NCBI GenBank assembly: GCA_009602725.1
Contig: WELB01000067.1
Span: forward strand, 134,940 to 194,939
DNA: 60,000 nt
Source: Spirogloea muscicola
Lineage: Eukaryota; Streptophyta; Zygnematophyceae; Spirogloeales; Spirogloeaceae
Reading direction: 5' to 3'
Below, one piece after another: positions 21,939 to 34,130 of this stretch (positions are counted from its first letter, which is position 1; every line of letters begins with the position of its first letter). The notes under the pieces were generated by a model. It had not been told where the DNA came from, ran no database searches, and saw nothing but the letters and a program-made list of their open reading frames with translations. Both the position numbers and the translations under genes were made by a program.

Positions 21939-22189
21939 GAAGCTGTAGTAAGGGCCGGCAGCAAATTGATTGCAAGAGGGTGCTGTACAGATACTTCTCA
22001 GACCGTCAACGGATCTGCTTCTTTTCCAAAATGTTCGCAGGATTTCGGAATTTTGCTTAGCAGGACGATCAATAAGTCGTAGTAGGGGCCGGCAGGGCTC
22101 TGACCGCCAACGTCATTGCACAGGTTGCACTTGTCAAACAGTCAAATCGATCTAAGTCTTTCGTATCTGAATCCATGCGTACGCCTTCT

Positions 22190-22440
22190 CGTCTAGCATC
22201 ACGTCCAAATCGACCGCATCATTGTCGGCAATGTCTTTCACACGTTGTGCAAGACGATGCACGCCCCGACATGAAGGGGCACATTTTTGAGCGGGACGTC
22301 CACCCGCTTCTGAAGAAGTCTGAACCGCCCCTTGAGAAGTCCCAATGCGTGCTCGGCCACCACTCTGGACCTTGACTGCCTGTAGTTCCAGTCCTTTTGA
22401 AGGGCTGACAACCCCGCCCGGCGTCCTTTGTAAGGACTCA
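22190..22440 (-). pseudogene. Harbinger DDE transposase, C-terminal remnant
   Basis: It reads DWNYRQSRSRVVAEHALGLLKGRF and GACIVLHNV, the region around the catalytic Glu of DDE_Tnp_4 (Harbinger) transposases. The first two catalytic Asp residues are missing because the copy is cut at about 22,440 by a LINE tail. It is convergent with the intact accessory gene. Confidence 0.75.
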
Positions 22441-22760
22441 ACATGTCCTGGCCCCCTTCTCGTACTTTGTTATTCTGTTTTGGGCTTGCTGGTCCAGCCC
22501 CTATCCTCAATAGGCGAGCCCTTACTCCGCGGCTGCCGCCGCTTAGAGCTAGTTAGCTATCTCCAGTCAGCCAAGGCTTTCCCCTTAGCGGTTTCTCGCC
22601 TAAGGGGAGAGAAGGCGCGCGGGGCGCATGAATTGAAAGGGAGGCCAATTCAAGCCAATACATTGTTCAGGCAGAGTCGAGTGCAGACTAAACAATGCTA
22701 CATAATACGGAGACCTAATCTAAGGTACCTAAGATGACATTAGTACCCACGGGTGAGCAC
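22441..22760. mobile_element. LINE tail, copia LTR scrap, type-B LINE tail
   Basis: 22,446-22,521 is a + hairpin tail. 22,522-22,603 matches, on -, the start of the copia LTR at 41,618 (GCCTAAGGGG, CTAGTTAGCT). 22,605-22,755 is the exact reverse of the type-B 3' UTR at 46,575-46,715. The three abut without spacer. Confidence 0.55.
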
Positions 22761-22789
22761 AAACAAATCTGACAAGCTAACTTGGGGAG

Positions 22790-23190
22790 CCTAAGGACAA
22801 CACATCGGCCCCGCCACGTGTCCGCTGCTCGAGCCCCCCCGCGGGCCGCTACCCTCGGAAGGAGGTGGATTAAGATGGGAGGAAAGGTGGGGAGTGGCTT
22901 AGAGGCCATCATATGATACTTCATTTTCGCTAAAGTGAACACTCAGTGGCCACCTAGGTCGCTGTGTGCTTTAGCGGTTTTTCTGGCGCCTTCGTACTTG
23001 TTTCACTCCTTTTCCTGGGCTGGCCGATTACAGCCATCGCCCTCTACTGAAAGAGCCTTTCTCTCATCTGAAATCGACTAGCCACTCAGGCCCTCCATCA
23101 CTCATCAAATACATCACTCTATTCACCTTAGCATCAGCAGCCAAAATTCTTCTTAAAATTTCCTATCTTCAGAAGCCCGAGGTCGCCTCT
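22790..23190 (+). mobile_element. Mosaic 5' flank of second Harbinger copy
   Basis: It contains AAGGACAACA (copia LTR edge), the CCACGTGTCC block, a type-E hairpin (GGGCTGGCCGATTACAGCC near 23,020) and the leader GCCACTCAGGCCCTCCATCA. The same series precedes accessory ORFs at 36.1, 37.6 and 47.1 kb. Confidence 0.5.
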
Positions 23191-23811
23191 GCTCCTCCCG
23201 AATTGCCGCCGCCGCCGCCGCCGCCGCCGACGCCGCCGCCGCCGCTGCCGCCGCGGCGGCGAGAGGCCGTCGGGTGTCGGACGCGAGCAAGAAGAAGGCG
23301 GTCTTCGGCCGCCGCGAAGCTGCACTAGGCCGCCGCCGCCGCCGCAGTTGTCGCGGTGGAGGCGGGCAGAGAGTCGGACGCGAGCAAGAAGAAGGCGGCC
23401 GCCAAGAAGGCGGCGCCCGCCAAATAGCTGCACAAGAGGCCGAAGCTGGCGGCGATGCCGGCCGAGGACGGCTCCGCCAACGGCAGCAGCTCCAATCTGG
23501 AGGGCCCCCGGAAGAGGGGCACAAGCGACGAGGCGGCATCAATTTTTTGCAGCAGAGCGACGGAGGACTTCGACAACATCGACTCATATCGGGGATGTCA
23601 GGGCACCACAGCGGATCTTGACAGCGCCGGCAGCTCTGCCGTTCTTCCGGGCATGGCGCCCAGAGAGGAGGCCTCGACAGGTCAGCGGAATGGGAAGGCC
23701 GAAACACAGCTGTATCGGCTGGAGGCGCTATTGACTCGGCTTGCAGGACTTGTAGAGCAACTGCAAGCGGAATTGCGGGACTTGAGGTCCCCGCACAGCA
23801 GGCGTGATTGA
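23190..23811 (+). pseudogene. Harbinger accessory protein, Lys/Ala-type, frameshifted
   Basis: CCG run, Lys/Ala-rich blocks in mismatched frames, then an open frame to 23,811 with SSSNLEGPRKRGTSDEAAS, an acidic linker and a coiled coil ending LRSPHSRRD. A TAG at about 23,425 interrupts the second Lys block. It is convergent with the transposase copy at 24.0-25.5 kb. Confidence 0.55.
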
Positions 23812-24039
23812 AAAGCTGTAGTAAGGGCCGGCAGCAGATTGATTGCAAGAGGTTACTGTACAGATACTTTTCAGTCAAATCGATCTGCTCTTTCCAAAAT
23901 GTTTGCAGAATTTCGGATTCCTGCTTAGCAGGACGATCAATAAGCTGAAGTAGGGGCTGGCAGGAGCTCTGACCGCCAACGTTTTGGCACAGATTGCACT
24001 TGTCAAACAGTCAAATCGATGTAAATCTTTCAAATCTGG

Positions 24040-25495
24040 ATCCATGCGTACGCCGTCTCGTCTAGTATCAAGTCGTCGGTATCGACCGCATCGTTGTTGT
24101 CAATGTCTTTCACATGTTGTGCAAGACGATGCACGCCCCGACATGGAGGGGCACATTGTTGAGCGGGACGTCCACCCGCTTCTGAAGAAGTCTGAACCGC
24201 CCCTTGAGAAGTCCCAATGCCTGCTCGGCCATCATTCTGGACCTTGACTGCCTGTAGTTCCAGTCCTTTTGTAGGGCTTACAACCCCTCCCGGCGTCCTT
24301 TGTAAGGACTAAACATGTAGCGGCGCGGCGGATAGGCTGCATTTCCAAGCGAACAGTAGTGTTCAAGGTTCCCTCTCGCGCACGCCAAAGCGATCCTGCT
24401 CAGAGAGAAGACCGTGAAGTCGTGCATGCTGCCGCACAGGCCGACGTAGAAGTTCCAGATCTTGCGGTTGGCGTCAGCGACCACCTGCAGGACCACGGCG
24501 TGGTGGCTCTTTCGGTCGTCGTAGACTCTGGCATGATCACTGGCTCCAGGATAGGGATGTGCGAGTCGTCGACTGCGCCGATGACGTTCGGGATGCCTGC
24601 AAGCTTCTGGCGGCCATGCTGGCGATTTCCTTGTTCGTCGGCCACTTGAGTTGCTCCGGCAGCAGGATGTCTCTGATGGCTATCAGCACCTCTTTGATGT
24701 CGATGCTAGCGAACTAATCAAGAGTGCAGATGAGGGGTCCAAGCGATTAGAGGACTCTATGCTACTAGTCGACTTCAAGAACAAAGTGCTGTTAAACAAG
24801 TTCGTCAACGAGTTTCTCGCTTACTTCTAATAAGGGCATAGGAAGCTTTGACAAATCGTCTGATTTTGATGTGCAAGCATGAATGGCTCATTTTTAATAT
24901 GCTCTAGAAAGCCATGGTAGACACTCATCAGCAAATGTGAACGTGTAATTTTTCATGGTGATTTATAAGCTTCTGCACGCCGCTATCCCGAGAAGATCGG
25001 TTGTGGCCCTTATTTGGCTCAGGTTGCCGGGCGGTGCAGCGTGGCCGAAAGCATTGCTACCACCGGCACAGCTGCTCTGAACTGCGTGTCCCGCTTCTCA
25101 TTCGTGCCGCCGTGTGCCCCGGCCCAGCTTGTCGAAGACTCTGCGCGACACTCTCACGCGCTTCCGGAAGTCCTGCTCGTCGAAGTCGACCTGCGGCTGC
25201 TGGAGGCAGCCGGTCGGCTGGGTGGAGCTCCACAGGCGGCGCGGTGCTCACTCTCTTCCCCGTGCAGCATCATCATGCCACGACAGCCATGATCTTGAGC
25301 TGCATTGCCCGGCGCAGCCGCCAGCAGGCCAGGATGTTATTGTGATGCAGCAGATCCGCCACCGCTCGGGCATAAGCCGCCCATGCCTGCAGGCCTGGTC
25401 GACCGCGGGAGAAGGGAGCTCGCGCCTGCAAGAGCGCTCGACCAGGCTGCAGGCGGCGGCGTTGGTGTGGGGCCTGGAGCCGCCTGATCTCGCGT
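24040..25495 (-). pseudogene. Harbinger DDE transposase, second copy
   Basis: Read on -, the N-terminal region lies at about 25,495-24,970 (VDFDEQDFRKRVRVSRRVFDKLG, then RDTQFRAAVPVVAMLSATLHRPAT). A non-coding gap at about 24,965-24,715 resembles an intron shared with the 28-kb copy. The DDE core follows: GAVDDSHIPI, VADANRKIWNFYVGLCGSMHDF, SLGNAAYPPRRYM and AEQALGLLKGRF. The second catalytic Asp is replaced by Asn (GNAAY where the 28-kb copy has GDAAY), and several frame breaks are present, so it is dead. Confidence 0.75.
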
Positions 25496-25544
25496 GAGTA
25501 ATCCGGCCCCTACCGGCCTAGCGTGCAGTTAGAAGTGAACGGCG

Positions 25545-26600
25545 CGGGGGGCCGCCCATCGGTGAGAAAAGCGCGGCCGAATTGACTGGTGGCTGGGAGA
25601 AGCCAGCCCAAAAGGAATGGACAAGGTCAAGAGGAAGGTCATCGGTGAGCGTTCACGTGCGGCGGCTCAGGCTCAGGCCATCCACGGTGGAGGCCCGCCA
25701 CGTGTCCTCTGCTCGGGCCCCCCGCGGGCCGGTACCCCCCGGAGAAGAGCAGGGAGGTGGAGAGTGGCTTCTAGAAGCCATCATATGATGATAACAGAAA
25801 TATGTTAAGGAAAATCCAGTGGTCACCTAGGGCGCTGTGTGCTTTAGCGCATTCCTGGGCCCTTCGCACTTGCTTGAATCTTTTCCTGGGCTCGCCGATC
25901 CATGTCCATTCTTTTTGGGCTGGCTTTGCCAGCCACTCTTCTCTATGGGCGAGCACATTCTTCTCCTCGTACTTTGTTCATTCTTTTTTGGGCTGGCTTT
26001 TCCAGCCCCTAACCTCAATGGGCGAGCCCTCCTCCTCTCTACTGGAAGAAGAAGTGGTACTCCCAATGGGGGCAAGGGCTGCGAAAAAGAAGAAAGGGCT
26101 CGCCCATTGAGGATAGGGGCTGGACAAGCCAGCCCAAAAAAGAATGAACAAAGAACGAGAAGGGGGCCAGAGGAAGCCAGCCCAAAAGAATTGACAAAGG
26201 TTCGAAGGGGCCTAAGAGCGTTGAGCAGCTACAAAGGGGCCTGAGGATGCGATGCGAAAACCAGGGGGAGGATGGATCACTCAGTAATTACGAGTGAGGA
26301 GCCTCAGATCCGACAGACTAGCTGCCGGGAAGCTATCACCCTGACGAAAGCCAGAGGCCGCAGCAAGAGCACGGCCAGCACGCAGATGTAGAGCGTGGGC
26401 CATGGACCGCTGGAGGGACACTGACAATCTCATCCGGTATACCTGAGCCCACGAGCCAGCTGCATTAAAGTCAGCCGGCTCGCCGCGCCGGCAGGATACG
26501 GCACGCCGAGCGAGCATGGGCAGCAGGTCGAGCCACTGGGACCCGACTGGAGGCCCTTCGCACTGCTTCACTCTTTTCCTGGGCTCGCCGATCACAGCCA
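25545..26600. mobile_element. Cluster of LINE tails and mosaic blocks
   Basis: Hairpin tails lie at about 25,600 (-), 25,910 and 25,990 (+), and 26,115 and 26,180 (-), plus a CCACGTGTCC block (25,695). A - strand LINE C-terminal ORF at 26,281-26,601 reads AAGSWAQVYRMRLSVSLQ and ends LSDLRLLTRNY-stop. Confidence 0.55.
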
Positions 26601-26639
26601 TCGCTATCTACTGGAAGTGTCGTTTCTCTCCATTCATGG

Positions 26640-27060
26640 GGATAGTTTTCCGGCAGCTAGTCTGTCGGATTTGAGGCTCCTCACTCGTCACTACTGAGTG
26701 ATCCATCCTCCCCCTGTTCTGACATAGCATCTTCAGGCCCCTTTGCACCAAGGGACCCACTTTCAGGACCCTAGCCTCTCTGATTTGTGGCTGCTTAGCA
26801 GGGGTTACTGAGTGATTTGCAGCTGCTTTCTTTCTTTGTGTGCTTTGTTTTCTTAACGCTTCCTCTGGCCCCCCTTTTCGTACTTTGTTCATTCTTTTTT
26901 GGGCTGGCATTTCCAGCCCCTATCCTCAATGGGCGAGCCCTTCTTCTTCCTTTGTAGCTGCTACACGCTTGTAGGCCCCTCCGAACCTTTGTGAATTCAT
27001 TCTGGGCTGGCTTTTCGCAGCCCTTGCCCCCATTAGGGTGCCACTTCCATTCATTTTGTT
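26640..27060 (+). mobile_element. Serial LINE 3' ends
   Basis: A protein end (26,640-26,697), then a second protein end and 3' UTR with hairpin near 26,904, then a third hairpin near 27,003 (GGGCTGGCTTTTCGCAGCCC). All are on + and truncated. Confidence 0.55.
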
Positions 27061-27064
27061 TGGC

Positions 27065-27540
27065 CATTCAGGCCCCTCCATCACTCATCAAATACACACT
27101 ATTAACCTCAATGACTCAACCTTTCTTTAATATTAATATCAGCAGCCGAAGGGCGCCTCCACTCCGCCCGGATCCGCCGCCGCCGCCGCCGCCAGCGCCG
27201 CCGCCGCCGCCGCCGCCGCCNGCCCCGCCGCCGCCGCCGCCGCGAAGCTGCACATTCAGCCGAGCTGGCAGCGATGCCGGCCAAGGACGGCTGTGCCAAG
27301 GAGAGCAGCTTCAAGGTGGAGGCCCCCCGGGAGAGGGGCACGAGCCGCGAGGCGGCATCAACTCCTCGCAGAGCGGCCGAGGATTTCCACATCATTGACG
27401 ACGCACAGGCGAATCGGCTGGAGGCGCAGTTGACTCGACTTGTAGGAATTCTAGAGCAGCAGCAAGCGGATATGCGGGACATTAAGTCCCAGCTCACCAT
27501 GCAGATTGAGAAGCTGCAGTCAGGGCCGGCAGCAATCTAA
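27065..27540 (+). pseudogene. Harbinger accessory protein, shortened
   Basis: The leader CCCCTCCATCACTCATCAAA, then a CCG run with an N at 27,221, then a frame (27,274-27,540) with EAPRERGTSREAASTP and a short coiled coil (LVGILEQQQADMRDIKSQL). The Ser/Asp linker is deleted. It is convergent with the transposase at 27.8-29.0 kb. Confidence 0.5.
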
Positions 27541-27827
27541 TTGCAAGAAATTGCTGTACAAATTCTTCTCAGACTGACAATCAAGCTGCCTCTTTCGAAA
27601 GTTCTTGCAGGATTCAGAGATTTTGCTTAGCAGGATGATCAATAAGCTGTAGTAGGGGCCGGCAGGGCTCTGACCGCCACCGTTATCGTACAGATTCTTT
27701 GCAAACAGTCAAATTGATCTGAATCTTTCAACTCTAAATCCATGCTATCGTCACAGTCCGACGAGTCCAGCACCATATGTTGCTGTGCATGCAGAAGTTT
27801 TTTGTGTGTATTTGAAACAAACGAAGA

Positions 27828-29035
27828 TCACAATGGCCAAGTACAGGGGCAAGCACGTCTACTGACGTACATCAAGAGTGCGTGCGCACCAAGGGGGCGT
27901 GCGAGTGCATCCCTCCTCTGAGCGCCTTGAGCCGCTTCTTGGACATTGGAGTGATTGGAGTTGTCCTCGTCCGCGGGCTTGCAGTCTAGCATCAAGTCGG
28001 CATCGACCGCATTGTTGTCGTCAATGTCTTGCACCTGTTGTGCTAGACCGTGCACGCCCCGACATGGAGGGGCACATTCTTGACCGGGACGTACACCCTC
28101 TTCTGAAGAAGTCTGAACCGCCCCTTGAGAAGTCCCAATGCGTGCTCGGCCACCACTCTGGACCTTGACTGCCTGTAGTTCCAGTCCTTGAAGGGCTGAC
28201 AACCCCTCTCGACGTCCTTGTAAGGACTCAACATGTACCGGCGCGGCTGATAGGCTGCATCCCCAAGCGCACAGTAGTGTCCAAGGTTCCCTCTCGCGCA
28301 CACCAGGCCGATCCTGCTCAGCAAAAAGACCGTGAAGTCGTGCATGCTGCCGCACAGGCCGACATCGAAGTGCCAGATCTTGCGGTTGGCGTCAGCGACC
28401 ACCTGCAGGACCACGGAGTGGTGGCTCTCACGGTTGTAGTAGACTGCGGCATGATCACTTGGATCGATGATAGGGATGTCCGAGCCGTCGACGGCGCCGA
28501 TGACGCACGAGATGCCTGCAAGCTTCTGGAAACTGGCGGCCATGCCGGCCATCTTCTTGTGCGTCGGCCACTTGAGTTGCTCGGGCTGCAGGATGTCTCT
28601 GATGGCTATCAGCACCTCTTAAAAGATGACGCTAGCGATAATTGATTCAAGAGTGCAGATAAAGGGTTCAAGCAAGTAGAGGACTCTATGCTACTAACCG
28701 AGCTGAAGACCAAAAAGCTTTTGAGCAAGTTCGTCAACGTTTCTATCTTAATTTTGGACAGGGCATTAGAAGCTTCAAATGATTGTTCTGATTCTATTTG
28801 CACGCACGATGGTTGATTATCATATTGATTCATTCTAAGCCAGGGGAGACACTGCCGAATATCTGATATCAACATTACTTTTGCAATAATTCCAGAAAAG
28901 CACGTGCACGCCGCTATCCCGAGAAGATCGGTTGTGGCCCTGATTTGGCTTAGGTTGCCGGGCGATGCAGCGTGGCCGAAAGCCTTGCTACCACCGGCAC
29001 AGCTGCTCTGTACTGCGTATCCCGTGTCGTGCAAT
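27828..29035 (-). pseudogene. Harbinger DDE transposase, best-preserved copy
   Basis: The frame 28,615-28,043 holds all three catalytic positions: GAVDGSDIPII (Asp), YCALGDAAYQPRRYM (Asp) and VVAEHALGLLKGRF (Glu), with GLCGSMHDFTVF between. A frameshift near 28,050 moves into the frame ending at 27,828 (DIDDNNAVDADLMLD, then RRDALARPLGAH). The N-terminal part (about 29,035-28,905: AVQSSCAGG, RATTDLLGIAAC) is separated by about 290 bp that may be an intron. DDE_Tnp_4 proteins cut and paste PIF/Harbinger elements. This copy is inactive unless the frameshift is a sequence error. Confidence 0.8.
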
Positions 29036-29039
29036 ATCC

Positions 29040-30265
29040 TGTCGACTGTCTATTTGTGTCGATCTGACTAGGACAGCTGACTGGGCTTCACACGTGGCCT
29101 TACTAGGCTGACTCATTTACTTCGGTGGGTGATTCACGCTAAGGATGAAGGACCACTTTTCTCCCTATGTGGCTCCTAGGCTGGGTCATACACTTTGTGT
29201 GTGATTCACGCTGACAATGGAGGTCCACCCATCTCTGACTCTCTCTCTCGGCAACACCAACGACATCACCCGCTCGTCAATGCGGACGTCAACAACAACA
29301 TCGACCGCTCATCAAATGCGGACGACAACAACAATGGAGCGACTACAAGGGCCCTGGCCCACACGCGACGCCGACCGTCAGAAGACCGTTTGAGGCGCAA
29401 CGAGGGAAGCTCATCTGAAGGTACCTCAACCACCAACAAGACCGTGAAGGTGGGCGCTATCGAAGCGGTGGCGGGGCGATCGTGGAACAGACGATTCCCA
29501 TCTTACGGTGGAGTCGGCCCCTGCGACGGGTGACGGCCCACGACAGCCGGCCATCCAGCTAACCAACCAGCGTAGCCAACGGCCGAACTGGGCTTATCAG
29601 GCAGCGCTAGGATCTTCGCCGCGCCCGGCCCAAGTCGGGGCGAGCAGTCCTTGCAAAGCAGTCCGCTTTGCAAGTTTCACCGTCTTGCCGCGAGCCACGC
29701 CTGCGCCAACGCCGCGCCATAGGAGCGTAGAGCCTAGGGCAGGAGCCGCAGCAGCTAGTGAGCCTTAGCACGGACCCGCGGCGCGACTGCGAGAAGTCGT
29801 GGTGATTCTGTGGTGAGCAGCCTCGAGTATTGAGCTGCGTGTCGCAAGCTACACTAGGGTGAGCACTGGTTCCCAAGTTGCATCAGTTAAGGCTGTGCAT
29901 TGAGGCCTGATAGCACCATCATCGGTTGGCATTTATTGACCTGGCGCAAGTGATCATCTTGTGGTCAAGGGAATGCACATTTGCTTGTTGCATGCTTTTT
30001 AATATTGCTCGCAATCACTCAGTAGACAGTCATCACTTTCACTTGATACTACATAGTTCAATCTCAATCGTTCTGGACTTGTTCCTTTGTTGTGCTCTTT
30101 GACAGCTGACAACAATTGTTATGATTCACCTCTCATCAGACTGTCCTTCAAGTCAGCTGGTTACAGTAGTCAATATCGTTGTTTGGATTGTGTGTTTCGT
30201 AGGCTAGTACGTCAGCATTTGTTTTCTTCTGGACTCATCGACGCCATTACGCATCGACATCTCGC
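29040..30265. other. Unassigned unique stretch
   Basis: It contains an imperfect direct repeat around GTGATTCACGCT (about 29,130 and 29,200) and internal repeats of TCAA.TGCGGACG with CAACAACAA (29,275-29,335). An open frame at 29,195-29,533 is Thr/Asn-rich from these repeats. No family is recognised. It might be the leader of another retroelement. Confidence 0.35.
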
Positions 30266-30498
30266 TTAAGGACAACACTCCAAGACTTGACTGACTGAGA
30301 ACACTACCTCAGACCAGCCTAAACTAAGGCTAGCAGCATTGCCACCCTCCTTTGTAAGGGTATGGCATTCAGCCACATTTGGCCAGGCCAAGAAGAGGGA
30401 CAAAGCTCTCATGCAAGCCTGCCGTGACTACATTGGTTAGCATATCTGCAATTTGCTCACTAGTGGGTACATAGTGGGAAACTACATGCCCACAATCT

Positions 30499-30918
30499 CT
30501 AGCCTCTCTTAACAAAGCGGTACAGTATATCTACATGCTTGGTCCTAGCATGGAAGGCAGCATTCTTGGACAAATTGATTGCACTGAGGTTATCAGAGTA
30601 GATTTCTGTTACCTCCTTCTGCTGATAGTTGAGCTCTAGGAGAAGCCTCCTAAGCCACACCGCTTCCTTGGTAGCTTGAGTGAGCGCCATGTACTCGGCC
30701 TCGGTGCTGGAGAGAGCTACAGTCTTTCGGAGCTTTGACCCCCATGAGATGGCTCCACCCAAGAGCAGAAAGACATATCCTGTGGTACTCCTCCTTGTAG
30801 TTGGCTCACCTCCCCAATCTGCATCACCGTGCCCTTGATGGGTTGCCTGCTCATTTTCTCCCTTGTAGACCAGATGGAGAGAAGTTGTGCCCCTGAGGTA
30901 CCTGTAGATGGTCTTCAT
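30499..30918 (-). pseudogene. Copia RNase H domain
   Basis: It shows YLRGTTSLHLVYKG, GDADWGGEPTTRRSTTGYVF, VALSSTEAEYMAL, IYSDNLSAINL and KHVDI, the standard copia RNase H series with its acidic residues (D, E, D, D) in place. It is separated from the reverse transcriptase piece by frame breaks. Confidence 0.85.
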
Positions 30919-31256
30919 GGCAGTCCAGTTATCTTGGGCTGGGATTTGCCATATGCTGGCTTGATTGGCTCATGGCCACAGCAATAACAGGTATCAGGAA
31001 CATCAGAATCCCAAGTGCCTGTGCGTAAGGGAACTCCACTTCCTTTTGAGCCTTGCTCTTCACTCCTTCCAGGCTTTTGCAGGGTGTCAGAGTGGGCTTG
31101 CTGCTGTCCATGTTGTGCTTCTTCAGGACCTGCTCCAGGTAATGCCTTGACCCAACTCCACCTGTTTCTTGAGTCGGTCTCTCTTCACCTAGATCCCAAG
31201 GAGAAACTTGACTTCTCCCATGTCCTTCATCCTGAAGCCAACTGACAGTTGAGTGT

Positions 31257-32330
31257 TCACTCTCTCAAGGTCCTGCAGCCTTCTTGCCAGGATGAGCAAT
31301 CGTCCACAAAGAGTGCAAAGTAGACTTCTTTTCCTTCAGTCTGCTGAATGTACAGACCTGTATCTGCATCAGACCTCTGACAGTCTTGCTCTGCCAGGTA
31401 GTGGTCAATCGTCTTGAACCATGCCCTGGGTGCTTGCTTGAGGCCGTACAGACTTTTCCTCCGTTGCAGCGGCTGCTGCCGTTCTGCTGCTCCGGCTGCT
31501 GCTCTTCCGCTGCACCGGCTGCTGCTGATCTGCTGCTCTGGCTGCTGCTGCTGCTGCTGCAGCTCTGGCTGCTGCTCTCCTGCTGCACCGGCTGCTGCTG
31601 CTGCTGCTGCTGCTCTGGCTGAGGGCGGCTGCCTTTCAGCTGGCTGTCTCTGCAATTCAGCTGACGCGGCCTGCTGCTCCTCTTTGGCAGCATGTTTCCA
31701 CTTGCTGGCATCAGTCCTGCTACTTGCTTCAGCTAAGGTAAGAGGCTCCACCTCAATCAACAGGACATGCTCAGGCTTCCTCTGCAGTCTTGCAGACCTT
31801 CTCAGCTGCATTTCAGTGATCTCTGCACTGTCTTTCTGAGAGTTCCCCTGATCAGCAGACTCAGTCTCCGTACCTTGAAGGTCTTCGGCTCTCAGCTGCT
31901 GCTTCTCCTAGTCTCCAGGCGGTCTTGCACCTCCTGAGCTGACTTCTGTGGCTGCTGCAGGTGTTGTCGCTTGTACGGGGACTGCTGCTGCTGCTCCTTG
32001 AGCTGCTGCTGTTCCGACTGCTGTTGCTGCCACTGCTGCTGCTTTTCAAGTCGTTGCCTGGCTGATGGTCTTTCCAGAAACGCTAGCTACTCCTGTGCTG
32101 CTGCGTCCTGCTGCTTCTCAGCTGGCGTGCTGTCCTGGTGAAGCTGCTCCTGTTCTGGCTGCTTCTCAGCTGACGTGCCGCCCTGATGCAGCTGCTCCTG
32201 CTCTGGCTGCTGCATACCCAGCTGGCATCCCTTGCAGATCCCGAGCTCCTGGGTTTTCCAATATTCGGTGGTGACCCCTTCCACCATCTTCTTCAAGTGG
32301 AGCAACTTCAGCTGTTCTTCGATCAGGTGG
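31257..32330 (-). pseudogene. Copia Gln-rich spacer and partial reverse transcriptase
   Basis: After the pre-integrase motif (KMVEGVTTEYWKTQELGICKGCQLG), the catalytic integrase core is missing. Gln-rich sequence encoded by CAG/CTG runs takes its place. The reverse transcriptase resumes only at SLYGLKQAPRAWF and reaches FVDD (YVDD in active enzymes); the fingers are absent. Confidence 0.75.
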
Positions 32331-32344
32331 CCAAGTCTGAGGTG

Positions 32345-33705
32345 CTACGATTTGAGGGTACTTGGAACTGAACTTGCTGTAGCTGCCAGGACTGGTGCAG
32401 TCTCCACCTTTTGAGTTCTGCACCTCAGCAAGAACTGCTTGTCTTGCATTCTGGCTACTCCCAGCAGCTCGCCCTTGCTGTTGCTGAACACACACTTGCC
32501 GCCGTTGAAATGGAAGTTCGTTCCCTTGTCACTTGCCTGCTGAACTGACAGCAAGTTTCTTGCCACTCCAGGAACTAGCAGCACATCTCTCAGTATGACC
32601 TCTCTCTCCACACCTTGACTCATCCCCCTGAGGTAGACAATACCTTTGCCGATTGAGGGCAAGGTCTCTTGGTTGCCAAAGGTGACAGTTGGCCCCTGGA
32701 TGGCTTCAAACTGGTGAAGAAGCTGCCGTCTCCCTGTCATGTGCAGACTTGCTCCACTGTCGATGATCCAGTTGTCAAGCTGCTGCTGCTGGGGCTGATC
32801 TGCCAGGGCCATGTAGACGTCGGTGTTGGTGTTGCTGCCGCTGGGTTGCTGGACCTTCTTCTTTGACTTGCACTCTTTGGCCCAGTGGCCCTTCTTGCCA
32901 CAAGCGTTGCAGATGTCCTCAGACCAGTCCTTCTTCTGGTACCTGCCCTTTTTGCTCTTCTCTAGATTGCTCCCATGCTGGCTGAGAAGCACAGTTGCTG
33001 GCGAGCTGAGAGACCTCCCATCCAGGATCATCAGGGCTTCTTCTTGAAGAACCCGCTGCGAAATCTGCTCGAAGGTGAGGGACTCGGTAGGAGTGCTCAG
33101 AGCTGTTACCAGCTGAGGCCATTCGTGCCTCATGAAGAGGAGCAGCGCGTCGGCGCCATCATCCTCCTCAAATTGACTGTCGGTGGCCCTCAGCTCGTTC
33201 ATGATCCCCTGGATTTTGCTGATGTGGTCCTGGATGCTGGCAGCTGGATCCCTCCTGGTCTCCCAGAGTTGAAGACGAAGGTGCGCCTTTGAAGCTCTGG
33301 TCTTCTTCTCGTAGATGTTGCAGGAGGGTCCTCCAGGCATCAGCAGCACTTCTGGCACCAAGGACATGCTGAGCTTGGCTGTCTGCCAAGGTTGAAGCGA
33401 TCAGTGCAAATTGCAACACTGTCCTTCCGCCGCTTGTTGCCGGCTCCTCCAGTCGAGGCAGGTGCTGAGGCTGGTGTTGGAGCAGATTGCGTTGTCTCCC
33501 ATGCAGTCGCAGCTGGTCGTCCTCTTCTTGAAGCTGGTGCTGAGGCTGGTGCTGGGGCAGATCGCGTGGTCTCCCCTGCAGCCGCACCTGACTCTCCTCC
33601 TCCCCCAGCCTGGCTTGCAGACTGGCTGTGTCCAGCTCCACCTGTTGGAGCTGCTGATGGGCTCACCACATCCCAAAGATCTCTGGCCTTCCAGAGGTGC
33701 TCCAT
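32345..33705 (-). pseudogene. Copia gag and aspartic protease
   Basis: The 33,705-33,340 frame starts MEHLWKARDLWDVVSPSAAP and then becomes a Pro/Ala/Ser repeat. 33,367-32,345 gives the gag core (ASIQDHISKIQGIMNELRA), a CCHC knuckle (CNACGKKGHWAKEC), and the protease with WIIDSGASLHMTG. Gag packages RNA, and the protease matures the polyprotein inside the virus-like particle. The frames are offset by at least one shift near 33,350. This is the better preserved of the two gag-protease regions in the window. Confidence 0.8.
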
Positions 33706-34130
33706 CCTCCACTTTCACAAAGCAAAGTCGGTCCCGTTACACCTCTCGACGGCCATGGCTCCGCCGCTGCCTCTGATACCATGAAAGACGGATTGGTTAA
33801 CAGCAGCCATGGCGGGCTACTGCATGCAGCGGAAGATTTTCGGAGGCTAAACGGCGTGCCAGCGGCTGGGCAGAGCCCACTGAGAGGTGAGGGGAGATAG
33901 AGCGTTGAGCGGGCAGAGAGGCAGGGCATGGGCCAGTGGCCAGGAATGAGAGCCCGCGCCAGGGACTCGGCTGGTGCCCTTAGTATATGGGTGTCTGGGA
34001 AGCCCGGGAGGGCGCCGCCCCAAGTGTCTGCCAGAGCTGCTTGTGGGGCCGAATGCGGTCAGTCGCCGCGCCACCAAGCAGGTGATGCAGGTGGTTACCG
34101 CCTTGTGGAACGACTCACCGCCCCTATCGG

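Larger units (their letters stand above)
30261..34130 (-). mobile_element. Ty1/copia element, integrase core absent
   Basis: The LTR edge ends at 30,277 on the left (GGACAACA). On the right a truncated 5' LTR runs 33,782 to about 34,130, next to a primer-binding site complementary to initiator tRNA-Met (33,770-33,781, TGGTATCAGAGG on -). The order on - is gag, zinc knuckle, protease, pre-integrase motif, Gln-rich region, partial reverse transcriptase, RNase H. The right LTR is cut by a LINE end. Confidence 0.85.

Noticed and set aside
31386-31839. Leu/Cys-rich + strand frames over the copia polyglutamine region
   Set aside because: They are complements of CAG repeats in the - strand element, not a membrane protein.
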